34,397 nt of DNA from Opitutales bacterium (lineage in GTDB: Bacteria; Verrucomicrobiota; Verrucomicrobiia; Opitutales; UBA953). The stretch spans positions 1-34,397 of the forward strand of contig QYQK01000011.1 of NCBI GenBank assembly GCA_007280935.1, written 5' to 3'. Shown here piece by piece: positions 25,631-33,452 of the stretch; position 1 is the stretch's first letter; each line of letters opens with the position of its first letter. The notes below the pieces were generated by a model, which saw only the letters and a program-made list of their open reading frames with translations, did not search any database and was not told the DNA's origin. The position numbers were made by a program, and so were the translations under genes.

Positions 25631-25760
25631 TCTACCCGTCAAATTTTGGTTAATTTGCGATTGCGGCTAGGGTTCGCTGATTTACCTTATTTTTCCCAGC
25701 CGTCCCCCTCTCCGGGGAACGCTGCTCTCAACCCCGCTACTGCTCCGGAATTCCCCACCT

Positions 25761-27479
25761 GTGACGACCGCCGACGATTTCGTCATCCAATTCATTCAGG
25801 ACAAGGGACTCGTGTCTCCTGCCGATATTGCCGTGGCCCGAGCCGCGCTGACTGATGTTAAAGAGGGCCAGAACCCTGACAGCCTCTTATTGGCTAAGGT
25901 AGTCGAGGGAGGGAAGGTGGCCTGGCCAGCAATCACCGCCGCCCTTGGGCAAGAGTTTGATATGGAGGTCGTCAATCTCGAGCAGGTGACCCCCGCCGAG
26001 GAGTTACTTAAACTGATTGGCCGCGAACAGGCTGAACGTCATAATATCTTACCCCTCCAGATGGATGGGGTGGAGCTGCTGGTCGCGATTTCTGATCCGC
26101 TGGATACCGAGACCCTTGACTCCCTTTCGCGCGTCTTGAAATTGGCGCTTAATCCGAAGCTGGCCACGCCCGACGATTTAAAGGCAGCCATTCATCGATG
26201 CTATAGCGGCGGACAGGTCAGCGTTTCTTACGAAGATGTCTTTGGAAAGACTGAAGAAGGCGGCATCTCGGTGGAGTTGCCGCAGGGGGGCGATGTTAAA
26301 GAAGATGATGCACCGATCATCCGTTATGTAAATTCGCTCATCGTTGACGCGATTCGCCGGAAGGCATCGGATATTCACTTAGAACCCTTGGAGAAGCGCT
26401 TCCGCGTGCGTTTCCGCGTTGATGGCGTGCTGCAAGAAATGAAAGGTCCGCCTAAGCGCCTACAGGCCTCAATTATTTCCCGCCTGAAGCTGATGGCTGA
26501 AGTTTCGCTCGCTGAAAAACGTATCCCGCAAGACGGCCGCATTCAGGCTCGGACTGGCGGTCGTGATATCGACTTACGTGTCTCCGTCCTGCCAACCGTT
26601 TACGGCGAGTCCATCGTCATGCGTATTCTGGACAAAGAGGGGCTAAAACTCGGCCTGCCAGAATTAGGTTTCTTCGCCGACGACCAAGCTAAATTCCAGG
26701 GCCTGATTTCAGGGTCGGACGGCGTCTTCCTTGTCACCGGTCCGACGGGGTCAGGAAAATCCACGACACTTTACTCCGCGCTTAACTACATCAACAAGCC
26801 AGACCGAAAGATCATCACGGTCGAAGATCCGGTCGAATATCAGATGGCTGGAATCAACCAAGTCCAGGTCAAGCGCGACGTGGGCATGACCTTCGCGGCC
26901 GCGCTGCGCGCGATGCTTCGTCAGGCACCCAATATCGTCATGATCGGGGAAATCCGCGACTTAGAGACTGCCGAAATCGCCATCAATGCGGCGCTGACGG
27001 GTCACATGGTCTTCTCTACCTTACACACCAACGACTCGGTCAGCGCGGTGACGCGCCTCGTGGATATCGGCGTCAAGCCCTTCTTGGTTTCCGCCGCTTT
27101 GCGGGGAGCTTTGGCGCAGCGGCTCGTGCGTCGTGTCTGTCAATCTTGCGCGCAGCCCTACACGCCCTCGGCCAAGGAACTTTATTCCATCGGCATGTCC
27201 GTCCAGGATATTGCGGGCGCGACGCCAATGAAGGGCGCGGGTTGTCAGAAGTGCGGTAATCGCGGCTACAAGGGACGCCGTGGGGTCTTCGAACTTTTTG
27301 TCATCACCGAAGAAGTCCAAGAAATGATTTATTCCGGGGCTAACTTGGTCGACCTCCGACGCAAGGCGCGGGAAGCTGGCATGCGGACCATGCGCGAAGA
27401 CGGCCAGCGCAAGGTGGCTTCCGGTATGACGACTATCGAGGAAGTGCTCGGTTCCACCGTTTCCGACGATAACGTATGA
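25761..27479 (+). CDS. pilB: Type IV pilus assembly ATPase PilB (copy 1)
   Basis: Cytoplasmic hexameric motor that drives pilus extension, or GspE-type secretion. 572 residues, GTG start at 25761. The N-terminal MshEN-type domain is at about 1-150 (ILPLQMDGVELLVAISDPL). Core: ASDIHLEPL at 202-210, Walker [10 protein letters not shown] at 327-335, Asp box EDPVEYQ, Walker [12 protein letters not shown] at 394-404, and the His box STLHTND at 419-425. The zinc pairs are Cys460/463 and Cys495/498. No Shine-Dalgarno. pilT overlaps its stop by 4 bases (ATGA). A second, diverged pilB follows pilT. Confidence 0.93.
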   Translation: MTTADDFVIQFIQDKGLVSPADIAVARAALTDVKEGQNPDSLLLAKVVEGGKVAWPAITAALGQEFDMEVVNLEQVTPAEELLKLIGREQAERHNILPLQMDGVELLVAISDPLDTETLDSLSRVLKLALNPKLATPDDLKAAIHRCYSGGQVSVSYEDVFGKTEEGGISVELPQGGDVKEDDAPIIRYVNSLIVDAIRRKASDIHLEPLEKRFRVRFRVDGVLQEMKGPPKRLQASIISRLKLMAEVSLAEKRIPQDGRIQARTGGRDIDLRVSVLPTVYGESIVMRILDKEGLKLGLPELGFFADDQAKFQGLISGSDGVFLVTGPTGSGKSTTLYSALNYINKPDRKIITVEDPVEYQMAGINQVQVKRDVGMTFAAALRAMLRQAPNIVMIGEIRDLETAEIAINAALTGHMVFSTLHTNDSVSAVTRLVDIGVKPFLVSAALRGALAQRLVRRVCQSCAQPYTPSAKELYSIGMSVQDIAGATPMKGAGCQKCGNRGYKGRRGVFELFVITEEVQEMIYSGANLVDLRRKAREAGMRTMREDGQRKVASGMTTIEEVLGSTVSDDNV

Positions 27480-28558
27480 TCTCGATGTCCTATCAACTGA
27501 ATGAGCTGCTCGATGCCATGATTGAAAATGGCGCATCGGACTTGCACATTCATGTGGGTCGTTCGCCTTCCCTGCGGGTTAATGGTGATGTGATTTCCAT
27601 TGATGGTCCGGCGCTCACGGCGGCCGACACCAAGGAGTTGGTACTGTCCGTCGTTCCGTCTGCGCAACTTTCCGTTTTGGAGCGCGAAGGCGGGTGCGAT
27701 TTTTCCCTCACCCTGAAGGCCCCCTCGCGCATCCGCGTCAACGCCTTCCGCAGCCATGGTGGCTACGGGATGGTGCTACGCCTGCTGCCAGCCGAGGTAT
27801 TCACCCTCGAGCAATTGCGCTTGCCGCCCGTCATCAAAGACGTGCTTAACCGCGCGCGCGGACTCATTCTGGTGACGGGACCGACGGGCTCCGGCAAGTC
27901 GACTACGCTGGCCGCTCTGATCAATTGGATCAACGAGCACCAACAAGGCCACATTATCACAATCGAAGATCCGATCGAGCACACGCATGAACATAAGAAA
28001 TGCATGGTCACGCAGCGTGAGGTTGGCGTCGATCTTCCCTCCTTTGCCGAAGGCGTGCGGGCGGCCTTGCGCCAAGATCCGGACGTAATCCTGATTGGAG
28101 AAATGCGCGACCTAGAAACTATCGAAGCCGCAATTACCGCCGCTGAGACCGGACACCTGGTTTTGGCGACTTTACATACCTCGGGCGCGACGCGGACGAT
28201 CGATCGGATTATCGACGCCTTTCCGGCGAATGCGCGCGAGCAGATCCGAGCTCAGTTAGCATCTTCACTCAGTGCTGTGATCTCGCAGTGTCTTCTGCAC
28301 TCCAAGGATGGGAAGCGCGTCGCGGCGTTCGAAATCATGCTCCGTACGGATGCGATTGCCTCAAAAATCCGTGATAATAAGACTTTCCAACTTTTGAGCG
28401 ACATCGAGACCGGTAGCGCCCGAGGGATGCGCGCACTCGATGGAGACATGCTCGCCCTCTTTTCGCAAGGCATCGTCTCCGAAGAAGAAGTCCTGGTATA
28501 TTGTAATAACCCCGAGGCCATGCGCGAGCGCATGAAGGCCGTCCACCGCGTCGCCTGA
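27476..28558 (+). CDS. pilT: Type IV pilus retraction ATPase PilT
   Basis: Hexameric motor that disassembles pili, powering twitching and DNA uptake. 360 residues, standard. It opens with [18 protein letters not shown], a PilT-type N-terminal domain without MshEN. Walker [10 protein letters not shown] is at 135-143; then EDPIEH, Walker [15 protein letters not shown] near 206-219, and [20 protein letters not shown] at 231-250, the PilT-specific substitution of THTND. The C-terminal [20 protein letters not shown] corresponds to the retraction motif AIRNLIRE. It lacks the tetra-Cys zinc domain, as expected. Translation is coupled to pilB through the ATGA overlap. Confidence 0.96.
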   Translation: MISMSYQLNELLDAMIENGASDLHIHVGRSPSLRVNGDVISIDGPALTAADTKELVLSVVPSAQLSVLEREGGCDFSLTLKAPSRIRVNAFRSHGGYGMVLRLLPAEVFTLEQLRLPPVIKDVLNRARGLILVTGPTGSGKSTTLAALINWINEHQQGHIITIEDPIEHTHEHKKCMVTQREVGVDLPSFAEGVRAALRQDPDVILIGEMRDLETIEAAITAAETGHLVLATLHTSGATRTIDRIIDAFPANAREQIRAQLASSLSAVISQCLLHSKDGKRVAAFEIMLRTDAIASKIRDNKTFQLLSDIETGSARGMRALDGDMLALFSQGIVSEEEVLVYCNNPEAMRERMKAVHRVA

Positions 28559-28578
28559 CCCCCTTTCCTTTTATTCCC

Positions 28579-30264
28579 ATGTTTGACGATCACAGTGACT
28601 TAATTCGCGATCTCGCCCTCGAGGCCGGCCTGGTTGATGCCGCTCAGAGCGATGAAATCTGGGAGTCCCATTCCACCACGGGAAAAGCCTACGCGGACAG
28701 TCTGATTGATGCGGGGTTGGTTGATCGCCCGTCGCTGCTGCAATCGGTAGCCGACCACTTGAACGTCCAGTATTATTCGTCGGTGCCTCTGGAGATTAGT
28801 GATGAGTTGATGAAGTTATTGAAGCCAGCCCAAGCTCATAAGTACGTCGTCTTACCGGTCGCGGACGAAGCGGGCAAACTGACCCTGCTGGCGAAAGATC
28901 CTTTTAATTCGGCGGCAGTCAATGAGCTCACTTTTATTTTGCAGCGCGACATCGAGTTCGCCGTGGCCGACCCCGAGCAGGTCGAGGCCGGAGTGATCCG
29001 CGCTTACGGGGAACCGGCGGCTTCCTCGATGGAAGATTTGTTGGGTGAATTTGAGCAAGTCGAAGGCGCGGGTCCGCTCGCCGAAGAGGACGCCGCAAGC
29101 CAGGCCAGCAAGGCGCCGATCATTCGCTTCGTCGACCTCGTCTTGCAGGAAGCCGTAAAGGCCAAAGCTTCGGACATCCACTTCGAGCCGTTCGAAGATC
29201 AGTTCCGGATCCGTTATCGGATTGATGGTTCGCTCTATGAAATGGCGCCACCGCCAAAGAATCTGGCCTCGGCGGTGACCGCCCGCGTCAAGGTCTTGTC
29301 TTCGCTTAACATTGCGGAACGTCGTGTCCCCCAAGATGGACGCATCAAGACGATCATTGGCGGAAGAGCGATTGACTTGCGCGTCTCGACGCTTCCGACC
29401 CAGTTCGGCGAATCCGTGGTGCTCCGTATTCTCGACAAGACCGTCGTCAATCTGAGCCTTGATGCGCTTTCGATGCAGGATGATATCAAAGAGGGTATCC
29501 GCGCCATGGTGAGCCGACCCAACGGGATTTTTATCGTCACCGGCCCGACTGGTTCCGGTAAGACGACCACGCTTTATTCGGCGCTCCGCGAGGTGAATAC
29601 GGAAGACGTCAAGATTCTGACCGCCGAAGACCCGGTCGAATATGAAGTGGAGGGCATCATGCAGGTCCCCATCAACCATCAGGTCGGCCTGACTTTCGCC
29701 GCCGCCCTGCGCTCCTTTCTCCGTCAGGACCCAGATACGATCATGGTAGGAGAAATTCGCGACTTAGAAACCGCCCAGATTGCCGTCCAGGCTTCGCTGA
29801 CCGGTCACGTGGTTCTTTCCACGCTCCACACCAACGACGCGCCGGGCGCCGTCACGCGTCTGATTGACATGGGACTGGAACCATTCCTCATCTCTGCCTC
29901 GCTGGAGGGCATCTTGGCGCAACGGCTCTTACGCCGCATTTGTAAGACCTGTAAGACTGCTTATGAGCCAGACAAGGAAGTAATCAACATGCTCGACGTC
30001 GACGCCATCGAGATCACAAACAAGAAGTTCTACTTCGGCAAGGGTTGCCCAGACTGCAACCGTGCTGGCTACCGCGGTCGCCAAGGCCTTTTCGAGTTAA
30101 TGACCATCAATGATAATCTGCGCACGCTGATCACCCAGAAGGCGCCGACGTTGGTTCTCAAACAAAAAGCCATTGAAACCGGCATGCGTCCTCTCCGGGA
30201 GGACGGTCTTCGCTGCATCTTTGACGGGCTTACCTCCATTGAGGAAGTCTTGAAATACACCTAA
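28579..30264 (+). CDS. pilB: PilB/GspE-type assembly ATPase (copy 2)
   Basis: 561 residues, a full-length second assembly motor. MshEN-type N-terminal region at about 1-150, then an acidic linker ([18 protein letters not shown]). ASDIHFEPF at 197-205, Walker [10 protein letters not shown] at 322-330, EDPVEYE, Walker [12 protein letters not shown], His box STLHTND, and zinc Cys455/458 and Cys490/493. The core closely parallels copy 1 (GGR-x-IDLRVS-x-LPT, then GES-V-RILDK) but the N-terminal domains differ clearly, so this is an old duplication with possible specialisation. Which copy is the main extension motor cannot be told. It starts 20 bases after pilT, no Shine-Dalgarno, and pilC follows by 27 bases. 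Confidence 0.93.
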   Translation: MFDDHSDLIRDLALEAGLVDAAQSDEIWESHSTTGKAYADSLIDAGLVDRPSLLQSVADHLNVQYYSSVPLEISDELMKLLKPAQAHKYVVLPVADEAGKLTLLAKDPFNSAAVNELTFILQRDIEFAVADPEQVEAGVIRAYGEPAASSMEDLLGEFEQVEGAGPLAEEDAASQASKAPIIRFVDLVLQEAVKAKASDIHFEPFEDQFRIRYRIDGSLYEMAPPPKNLASAVTARVKVLSSLNIAERRVPQDGRIKTIIGGRAIDLRVSTLPTQFGESVVLRILDKTVVNLSLDALSMQDDIKEGIRAMVSRPNGIFIVTGPTGSGKTTTLYSALREVNTEDVKILTAEDPVEYEVEGIMQVPINHQVGLTFAAALRSFLRQDPDTIMVGEIRDLETAQIAVQASLTGHVVLSTLHTNDAPGAVTRLIDMGLEPFLISASLEGILAQRLLRRICKTCKTAYEPDKEVINMLDVDAIEITNKKFYFGKGCPDCNRAGYRGRQGLFELMTINDNLRTLITQKAPTLVLKQKAIETGMRPLREDGLRCIFDGLTSIEEVLKYT

Positions 30265-30291
30265 CCCATTCTCAACCATCCCCACACGCTC

Positions 30292-31536
30292 ATGCCCGAA
30301 TACAAGTATACCGCCATCGATCGTACTGGCGCCCAGACCACCGGTAAAATCGAAGCCGCCAACGACGGTCAAGCCCGCCAGAAGCTCATGGCAAAGGGGC
30401 TGATGGTCACCACTTTGGTTGGCGATGGTGGGGCTGCTAATCAGTTCGCCAGCGCCCCGTCCGCCCCGGCCAAGAAGAGTTTTGGTTTCGGAGCCAAGGT
30501 CACGCAGGATGACGTAACCGTCATGACCCGGCAGTTGGCCACGCTGATAACGGCAGGGCTGCCGCTGCTCCGGGCCTTGGAGTTGATCCATAAGCAAGAG
30601 CGCAACCCGATCTTCAAAGCCGTCTTGGCTGATATCGCTGCCAGTGTCTCGCAGGGTAATAACCTCTCCGAGGCCTTGCAGGCCCACCCGAAGGTTTTTG
30701 ATAAGCTTTTCGTGAACATGGTGCGGGCCGGTGAAGCCGGTGGGGTGCTCGACAAGGTCCTCGATCGTCTGGCTAAGTTCCGCGAAAAGGCCCAGCGCAT
30801 TCAGAAAAAGGTCAAGTCCGCGATGGTGTACCCGGGTGTGGTCATGTCCGTGGCGGTCATCATCGTTTACATCCTGATGGTGAAGGTCGTGCCTTCTTTC
30901 CAGAAGCTGCTCAGCGCCCAGAAGATGAATCTGCCGCCGCTGACGCAATTCGTCGTCGGGATTTCCCGCGCCCTCACGGATTTCTGGTACGTCACTCCGG
31001 TGGTGCTCTTCGGGCTCTATTTCGGCATCAAATCCTGGCTGGCCACAGAAAAGGGCAAAGAGATCTTTGACAGAGTCATCTTCAGGTTACCTAAAATCGG
31101 AACCTTTGTGCAGATTGTTTCGGTTTCCCGTTTCGCGCGTACGTTCGGCACGTTGATGGCCTCCGGGGTTCCGATTTTGCAGTCCATTTCCATTACGCGT
31201 GATACTTTGGATAACGTCGTTATCGCCAAGTCACTCGAACGCGTTCACGACCGGGTGCGTGACGGTGAGCCGCTTTCCGTGCCCCTAGAACAATCGGGCG
31301 TCTTCCCTCAGATGGTGACCTCTATGATCCAAGTTGGAGAAGAGACGGGCCAGTTGCCTGAGATGCTTAATCGCGTCGCCGATATTTACGACGAAGAGGT
31401 CGATAATGCGGTGACCGCGCTGACTTCCATCATCGAGCCCGTGCTCATCGTGTTCCTCGCCGTCGTCGTCGGTACCATCGTGTTGGCGATGTTCCTACCG
31501 CTGATCGCGCTGATTACCAAGATGACCGGCGGTTGA
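30292..31536 (+). CDS. pilC: Type IV pilus inner-membrane platform protein PilC
   Basis: Polytopic GspF-family protein that couples the ATPases to pilin assembly. 414 residues, normal. It starts with MPEYKYTAIDRTGAQTTGKI, the usual small N-terminal domain. Two GspF repeats follow: the first with FVNMVRAGEAGGVLDKVLDR, the second with MIQVGEETGQLPEMLNRVAD. Helices lie near 178-200 (MVYPGVVMSVAVIIVYILMV), 226-242 and 385-410. It is the last gene of the pilB-pilT-pilB-pilC block and ends at a terminator 28 bases later. No pilin, pilD, pilM-Q or secretin is in the window. Confidence 0.96.
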   Translation: MPEYKYTAIDRTGAQTTGKIEAANDGQARQKLMAKGLMVTTLVGDGGAANQFASAPSAPAKKSFGFGAKVTQDDVTVMTRQLATLITAGLPLLRALELIHKQERNPIFKAVLADIAASVSQGNNLSEALQAHPKVFDKLFVNMVRAGEAGGVLDKVLDRLAKFREKAQRIQKKVKSAMVYPGVVMSVAVIIVYILMVKVVPSFQKLLSAQKMNLPPLTQFVVGISRALTDFWYVTPVVLFGLYFGIKSWLATEKGKEIFDRVIFRLPKIGTFVQIVSVSRFARTFGTLMASGVPILQSISITRDTLDNVVIAKSLERVHDRVRDGEPLSVPLEQSGVFPQMVTSMIQVGEETGQLPEMLNRVADIYDEEVDNAVTALTSIIEPVLIVFLAVVVGTIVLAMFLPLIALITKMTGG

Positions 31537-31563
31537 TTCGTCTTGGTCTTGAACGACATGAAG

Positions 31564-31596
31564 AAGCCCGGCTCAGAAGAGTCGGGCTTTTGTTTT
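31564..31596 (+). terminator. Terminator after pilC
   Basis: AAGCCCGGCTC, AGAA loop, GAGTCGGGCTT: an 11-bp stem with one G-T pair, then TTGTTTT. It closes the pilus operon. Confidence 0.88.
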
Positions 31597-31624
31597 GGGT
31601 CGGTTGTGGGACCCCTTAAAAAGG

Positions 31625-31663
31625 AGGCGGCTTGCATACCCCTATGCAAGCCGCCTGTTTTTT
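31625..31663. terminator. Second, bidirectional terminator
   Basis: AGGCGGCTTGCATA, CCCC loop, TATGCAAGCCGCCT: a perfect 14-bp stem. The plus strand continues G then six T. The minus strand continues CC then five T. It lies 30 bases after the first terminator with no gene between. It can end minus-strand transcripts from the initiator tRNA gene and back up the pilC terminator. Confidence 0.9.
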
Positions 31664-31686
31664 ACTGCTTTATCTTACTTACCCCA

Positions 31687-31702
31687 TTGTCCCGTAGGAC
31701 AA
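31687..31702. other. Small hairpin in an otherwise empty gap (31664-31805)
   Basis: TTGTCC, CGTA, GGACAA form a 6-bp stem. No T-run. Apart from this I see nothing supportable in the 142 bases between the second terminator and the tRNA; the stretch is AT-rich compared with the genes. Confidence 0.3.
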
Positions 31703-31805
31703 AGTTAATACCCGATATCCTGCAATTAGACTTCCCTGGCACAAGGACAAATCAAAATTTTCTGGGTAATTCCGCCTAAGTAATTGAAGATTAGGAGGAT
31801 AAAAT

Positions 31806-31883
31806 TGGGTGCAGGGGTAGGATTTGAACCTACGACCTTCAGGTTATGAGCCTGACGAGCTAACCGGGCTGCTCCACCCTGCA
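31806..31883 (-). tRNA. Initiator tRNA-fMet (anticodon CAT)
   Basis: Minus strand, 78 bases including an encoded CCA (31808-31806). Acceptor TGCAGGG pairs with CCCTGCA; D stem GAGC/GCTC with the initiator-type A11-U24 pair; D loop AGCCCGGTTA; anticodon arm TCAGG-CTCATAA-CCTGA; variable loop AGGTC; T arm GTAGG-TTCAAAT-CCTAC. D arm, variable loop and overall pattern match bacterial initiators. Variants: position 1-72 is U-A rather than the C-A mismatch of E. coli; the first of the three anticodon-stem G-C pairs is A29-U41; and the discriminator is C73. Confidence 0.9.
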
Positions 31884-32028
31884 ATCAGTGGAAGGTGAAG
31901 ATGAGAGGGCGGAGGGCAGTGCCGCAAGCCATTTTTTTGCTGGCTTTGAATGGCGGGCACAGGGCTCTGATTAGAATGAGATTGAAGCAGTCCCATAGGG
32001 GCTAAACATATCTTCACCCCGCTAGCCA
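31884..32028. other. Intergenic leader between tRNA-fMet and the first vWA gene
   Basis: 145 bases without an ORF of note. It holds a 6-bp stem AAGCCA/TGGCTT (31926-31931 with 31941-31946, T-rich loop) and a -10-like TAGAAT at 31972-31977 for the plus-strand gene, with no matching -35. Nothing else is supportable. Confidence 0.35.
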
Positions 32029-33342
32029 ATGAACGAAGACGTACCAACGCCTCCTGCCCCAAGTCCTGCCGATGACGTCAATCCGTTCGTCGTCCGTCCG
32101 GAAATTGTCGTAGATGCCTCGATCTCTAAGCGTAAGCGGCCTAATTTCTGGCGCCGGTTGGGCGGTGAGGGCCTGACTATCTCCATTGGTGTCCACGTGG
32201 CCCTAGTGTTGATCGCGGCTTACTTCGTGATTTCTACCGTTACGACGAACGCCAAGAAGGAATCCAATGCTTTCGCGACGGGTGCGGGCGGCGGTAGCGG
32301 GGGAGAAAAAGCCAAAACTTTCCAGCACAAGATCCAGCCGAAAAACGTGAAGACGCTTTCTAAGAGCACAACCCGCATTACTTCGAAGAGCGCTTCGGCT
32401 TCCATCGTCTTGCCGGACATGCCGGCTTCGGCTTCCGCGGCTTCGATGGTTTCCGGTATGATGGCTGGTGGATCCTCCAAGGGTTTTGGTGGCGGCTCCG
32501 GTGGCGGGATCGGTTCCGGTAAGGGCATGGGCGTGGGCGGCGGGAAGAACTTCGTCTCCAAGCCAGTCATGGGTGCCAATATCTTTGCGCAGAAAATCGC
32601 CGTCTACTTCGACTCCTCCGATTCGCTCATCGATTACTTGGACAAGGTGCAGGATGAAATCAAAAAATCCTTTCCGGATGCAGACGTTTTTATCTACGAA
32701 CAGCCAGCCATTACCATTCAGGACGGCGATGTCGTCGGTGGTCATGAATTCATGCGGGATAAGAAAAATGTCGTCGCCCGTAAGGTTAATACCAATTCCA
32801 AGCGCCCAGGTGGCGGCGATAAGCCAGTGACGGAACCCAAGCGCCTGTCGGCGGTCGGAAAGAATATTTTTTCTCGTTACGACGCTAATTTCCGGGCCGG
32901 GAAATTGGGAGCTTGGCTGGATATTTTGCGTAAAGAAAAGGCTTACGACGCCTTGGTAGTCTTTACCGATTTCGATGATTATGGCCTGACGCAAATCCGC
33001 ATCAAGGGCGTCAAAGTCGAGAAGGGGATGAAGCCTTCGCCTTTGGTGGTCTTCTCCGATGATGCTAATTATGGCGTGGGTCGGGGCATCGATAACCGCA
33101 AGCCGGATGAAAAAGAATGGGAGAAGGAATGGATCACGACTTTTACGGGAGCCAAGACTGGCGCGACCCCCAAGCTCTATGTTTTTTCGACCAAAAAGAA
33201 GCCGGGGGATTTCTTGGCGGAGTGCGTCAAGGCCTCGGGTGGAGAAGTCGTCATGCTGACGGGCATCGCTACGGGCACGCCAACGGCCGTTCCCGCCAAA
33301 GCGACGGTGGTTCCGGGCATGACAGTCAAGCCCGTCCGCTGA
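32029..33342 (+). CDS. TonB-type membrane anchor plus vWA-like domain protein (paralog 1)
   Basis: 437 residues, not a family I can name. Order: a 40-residue cytoplasmic Pro-rich then basic start (SKRKRPNFWRRLGG); a single membrane helix at about 49-70 (LTISIGVHVALVLIAAYFVI) with Ser52-x3-His56; a periplasmic Lys/Ser region; a Gly-rich linker at about 146-172; then KPVMGA and a vWA-like fold starting IAVYFDSSDSL, whose DSSDS at 195-199 fits the MIDAS DxSxS motif. The later strand ALVVFTDFDDYG has Thr313 and Asp314. The C terminus is a Pro/Val/Thr tail. The Ser-x3-His helix is the signature of TonB and TolA (E. coli TonB Ser16 and His20), which bind ExbB/ExbD or TolQ/TolR. A TonB-type anchor with a vWA head is inferred. 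A paralog follows after 110 bases. Confidence 0.8.
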   Translation: MNEDVPTPPAPSPADDVNPFVVRPEIVVDASISKRKRPNFWRRLGGEGLTISIGVHVALVLIAAYFVISTVTTNAKKESNAFATGAGGGSGGEKAKTFQHKIQPKNVKTLSKSTTRITSKSASASIVLPDMPASASAASMVSGMMAGGSSKGFGGGSGGGIGSGKGMGVGGGKNFVSKPVMGANIFAQKIAVYFDSSDSLIDYLDKVQDEIKKSFPDADVFIYEQPAITIQDGDVVGGHEFMRDKKNVVARKVNTNSKRPGGGDKPVTEPKRLSAVGKNIFSRYDANFRAGKLGAWLDILRKEKAYDALVVFTDFDDYGLTQIRIKGVKVEKGMKPSPLVVFSDDANYGVGRGIDNRKPDEKEWEKEWITTFTGAKTGATPKLYVFSTKKKPGDFLAECVKASGGEVVMLTGIATGTPTAVPAKATVVPGMTVKPVR

Positions 33343-33452
33343 TCGGATTCTTAGCGTAAGGGGTTTCCCTGAGGCGAATGCCAGATTTCGTTCTGAGGGA
33401 TGATTGACGAGACTGTGCCTTGAGGCGGCAGGTATCTTGTTAGTCTGGTTGC

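Noticed and set aside
25631..25760. Sigma-54 promoter before the pilus operon
   Set aside because: No GG and GC dinucleotides at the needed 10-base spacing with flanking consensus; TTGGTTAATTTGC does not fit.
30097..30948. Minus-strand frame of 283 residues opposite pilB copy 2 and pilC
   Set aside because: Spans two real genes and their gap; no motif.
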